From Nodosilinea sp. PGN35 (GTDB taxonomy: Bacteria; Cyanobacteriota; Cyanobacteriia; Phormidesmidales; Phormidesmidaceae), in the NCBI RefSeq assembly GCF_029109325.1, contig NZ_JAQKQJ010000013.1, forward strand, positions 1 to 64,000: 64,000 nucleotides of DNA, written 5' to 3'. Position 1 is the stretch's first letter. Each line of letters begins with the position of its first letter. The notes under the pieces were generated by a model. The model was given only the letters and a program-made list of their open reading frames with translations, was not told the origin of the DNA and did not search any database. The translations under genes were made by a program, and so were the position numbers. This document shows positions 61,975 to 64,000 of this stretch, in pieces.

Positions 61975-62994
61975 CTAGGCGGTGAGTTTGACCCCGTTGG
62001 GGGAGGGTTGCACCGATTCCTCTTCGGAGGGATCCTGAACTGCTCCCTGGGCCGAGGGAGTGCTGGGCGTTTCCACCACCGACCAGGGCTCGGCGTTCAC
62101 CCCCAGGCGCAGCAGGTCGGGGCGGGCGTAGTGGCCCACCGAGTCCATCATCCGCTTGCGCTTGGTGATCAGCGAGAAGTCCAGGTCGGCGATCGCCAGC
62201 CCCTCCCCCTCGGTAATCGGCTCGGTCAGCGGCACCCCCTCCGGGCTGATGATGGCGGTGTAGCACCCCCCCGACAGCACCCGGTGCAGGTTCTCATCGG
62301 CGGTGATCTGCTGCTTTTGTTCCGGGGTCAGCCAGCCGGTGGCATTTACCACAAAGCAGCCCGACTCCAGGGCATGGTGGCGCATGGTCACCTCCATCTG
62401 GTCGCCAAAGATCTGCCCCACCATCGAGCCTGGAAACTGCCCGCAGTGAATCTGCTCGTGCTGGGTCATCAGGGCGTAGCGGGCTAGGGGATTGTAGTGC
62501 TCCCAGCAGGCCAGAGCGCCCACCCGTCCCGCCGCTGTTTCGATCACCTTGAGCCCGGCCCCGTCGCCCTGGCCCCACACCATCCGCTCGTGGTAAGTGG
62601 GGGTGATCTTGCGCCGCTTCAGCACCAGGGTGCCGTCGGCGTCGAAAATCAGCTGGGTGTTGTAGAGGGAACCGCCGTCGCGCTCGTTCACCCCCAGCAC
62701 CACCACCATGCCGTAGGAGCGCGCCGCCCGACTCACCGCATCGGTCACCGGCCCCGGCACCGCCACCGCCTCGTCGTAGAGCTGCATGTGCGCTTTGCCC
62801 ATCAGCACCGGGGGCTGCACAAACGAAAAGTAGGGGTAGTAGGGAATGAAGGTTTCGGGAAAGACAATCAGCTGAACACCGGTCTGGGCGGCCTCGGCGA
62901 TGGTCTCCAGCACCTTTTCGGTGGTGCCGTCGCGGCTGAACAGCACGGGGCTGATCTGGGCAGCGGCGGCGCGGACGGTTTTGGTGTAGTCCAT
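61975..62994 (-). CDS. sll0784/Nit6803-family nitrilase (NitC-like)
   Basis: This nitrilase hydrolyses nitriles to carboxylic acids and ammonia. The catalytic triad is complete: E47 (IVFPETFIPYYP), K129 (LKRRKITPTYHE) and C163 (GALACWEHYNPL). The length of 339 residues and the EHYNPLARYAL block match the well-characterised Synechocystis Nit6803 group (TIGR04048), which is active on fumaronitrile-like and aromatic nitriles. In Pseudomonas the homologue belongs to the Nit1C cluster needed for growth on cyanide as a nitrogen source. The natural substrate is uncertain. Confidence 0.95.
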   Translation of the reverse strand: MDYTKTVRAAAAQISPVLFSRDGTTEKVLETIAEAAQTGVQLIVFPETFIPYYPYFSFVQPPVLMGKAHMQLYDEAVAVPGPVTDAVSRAARSYGMVVVLGVNERDGGSLYNTQLIFDADGTLVLKRRKITPTYHERMVWGQGDGAGLKVIETAAGRVGALACWEHYNPLARYALMTQHEQIHCGQFPGSMVGQIFGDQMEVTMRHHALESGCFVVNATGWLTPEQKQQITADENLHRVLSGGCYTAIISPEGVPLTEPITEGEGLAIADLDFSLITKRKRMMDSVGHYARPDLLRLGVNAEPWSVVETPSTPSAQGAVQDPSEEESVQPSPNGVKLTA

Positions 62995-63250
62995 GGGCCT
63001 TGAGTGGGAGGAGGGTTGCAGCGGGCAAAGGGTAAAGGCAGCGATCCGCAGATTGGTGGGTTATGGCCGGGGTGGATGGTGGGCAGTGCCCACTCTACGG
63101 GGGGTAGGGTGCATTCGCGGCCAACCAACTGTGGTTAAATGCCCCCGACCTCATGCTTGGGCCGTAATGCACCGCCTCCGGCGTGAAGCATCCTAGGGGA
63201 GCATCCCTAAAACCCGGCCCAATCGTCTCCCACCAATCCTGGCGGCATGC

Positions 63251-63733
63251 CTACATCGTCCAGGTGTCGAGGATGAAGGCCCCTTCTTTGCGGTGCATGA
63301 GCACCAGATCGAGCACGTCGAGGGGGTTGATGGGGCGAATGCCGGGGATGAGGGAGGGTTCGCCGTGGCCGTAGAGGGCCTGGAGGGCAAAACGGCAGGC
63401 GTAGACCTTACCGCCCAGCTCCATCACCTTGACGATCTGATTGTTCATGGCCATATGGCCGGGGAAGGCTTCGTCCCCCAGTTTGGGAAAGCCGCGCTGC
63501 ACCCCCAGGGTGACGCCGGGGCCGTAGAGCAGTACCGAGGTCTCGAAGCCCTTGCGAATCAGACGAGTGGCCTGGAGCAGGTTGACTAAACCAATGGAGC
63601 CTTCAAAGGCCACGGTGTGGAAGGTGACGAGGGCTTTTTCACCGGGCTCCGCCTGCACGTCGGGGAATACTTTTTCTTCAAAGTCAACCAGAAAGTCGCC
63701 AGTCTGGTTGGCTGGCTTCGTTACTTCAGGCAT
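63251..63733 (-). CDS. MSMEG_0572/sll0783-family nitrogen-starvation protein (NitB-like)
   Basis: The 160-residue product begins MPEVTKPANQTGDFLVDFEE and has EKALVTFHTVAFEGSIGLVN, LYGPGVTLGVQRGFPKLG and ACRFALQALYGHGEPSLIPG, hallmarks of TIGR04044. The middle recalls DsrE-type folds. The Synechocystis homologue sll0783 is strongly induced by nitrogen starvation and is required for normal polyhydroxybutyrate accumulation. It is the first gene of the operon, just after the NtcA promoter, with the nitrilase next after about 256 bases. Confidence 0.93.
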   Translation of the reverse strand: MPEVTKPANQTGDFLVDFEEKVFPDVQAEPGEKALVTFHTVAFEGSIGLVNLLQATRLIRKGFETSVLLYGPGVTLGVQRGFPKLGDEAFPGHMAMNNQIVKVMELGGKVYACRFALQALYGHGEPSLIPGIRPINPLDVLDLVLMHRKEGAFILDTWTM

Positions 63734-63792
63734 GGATTCAGTTCCTCGTAAAACTTGGCGGCGGTCAGGGGTTCTTGACCGCGCGTAACAGA

Positions 63793-63834
63793 ACTTTAGG
63801 GGCGATCGCCCCCACCGCCCGTATCAGCAACTAC
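63793..63834 (-). promoter_or_regulatory. NtcA-activated promoter of the Nit1C operon
   Basis: On the minus strand the NtcA box is GTAGTTGCTGATAC (63834-63821), a perfect GTA-N8-TAC. Exactly 22 bases downstream comes TAAAGT (63798-63793), a perfect TAN3T -10 box. This is the canonical class II NtcA promoter. The predicted start lies near 63786, about 50 bases before the first gene. Confidence 0.9.
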
Positions 63835-64000
63835 AAAGCCCGTGGGTCTACCGCAATCAACAGGTAAACCTGGCCAAACTTCCCGTGTTGCCGCTCAAAT
63901 GCGGCTGACCCCTGTTGAAAGTGATAGGGGTAAGGATCAAATTTGCTGTCTTTGGGAATGGCCTGCGGCGATCGCCCCCCTTTCCCCTGCCACTACCACC
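63835..64000. other. right edge of window, no gene recognised
   Basis: The last 166 bases contain no reading frame I can support and no clear repeat. A gene may begin or end beyond the window. Confidence 0.4.

Overview
The window is chromosomal DNA of a cyanobacterium, moderately GC-rich and very rich in the HIP1 octamer (gcgatcgc). Lineage-specific genes support this: phytoene synthase, cyanophycinase, PAM68, a Psb35-related photosystem II protein, a DUF2973 protein, a Trp-rich TIGR02450 protein, a DivIVA/Cdv3-like coiled-coil protein and the sll0783-type nitrogen-starvation cluster. A filamentous Leptolyngbya/Nodosilinea-like organism is my inference only. No rRNA, tRNA, CRISPR array or transposase gene was recognised; the mobile-like DNA is short non-coding repeats.

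Layout. 0-4 kb: a fragment of a gene entering from the left, a small lipoprotein, glycogen debranching enzyme GlgX and a lipocalin-like protein. 4-10.3 kb: a five-gene minus-strand operon (glutamine-synthetase-like ligase, three-part ABC importer, Rieske oxygenase) headed by a very good match to the guanidine-I (ykkC) riboswitch, with an overlapping terminator hairpin and an NtcA-type palindrome upstream. 10.3-15.6 kb: cobQ, a lower-GC cassette of coiled-coil protein, small basic protein and HNH nuclease, an orphan sugar permease and a BON protein. 16-24 kb: ispF, trmD, cyanophycinase, a Ser/Thr kinase with a seven-bladed WD40 propeller, a TPM protein, an EamA transporter and a DUF456 protein. 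24-25.4 kb: a gene-poor stretch with repeats. 25.4-31 kb: a caspase-nSTAND protein followed by an SbcC-like ATPase. 31-40 kb: Psb35-related protein, pentapeptide protein, MlaE permease, four poorly known secreted or membrane proteins and a PilB-like protein without its ATPase domain. 40-46.5 kb: a minus-strand housekeeping series (cinA, a 43-residue protein, aroQ, miaE, GNAT, coaD, cdv3-like, ruvA, rpsO, PAM68). 46.6-57.4 kb: envelope glycosyltransferases, glyA, crtB, small cyanobacterial proteins and a PheRS alpha subunit of the archaeal/eukaryotic type. 57.5-63.8 kb: the Nit1C (sll0783-like) cluster in six genes, driven by a textbook NtcA promoter.

How it works together. Nitrogen scavenging is the main theme. 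The left operon looks like uptake and processing of guanidine or a guanidino compound, controlled by ligand through the riboswitch and possibly by nitrogen status. The right operon is the nitrile/cyanide-related Nit1C pathway, switched on by NtcA when nitrogen is short. Cyanophycinase releases stored nitrogen between them. The most novel candidate is the guanidine-riboswitch operon: it holds no guanidine hydrolase and no guanidine/urea carboxylase, so its ligase and Rieske oxygenase may define an unrecognised route.

Two 131-bp MITE-like elements each lie between convergent genes and supply the stop codon on at least one side. Several other families of short palindromic repeats are scattered between genes.
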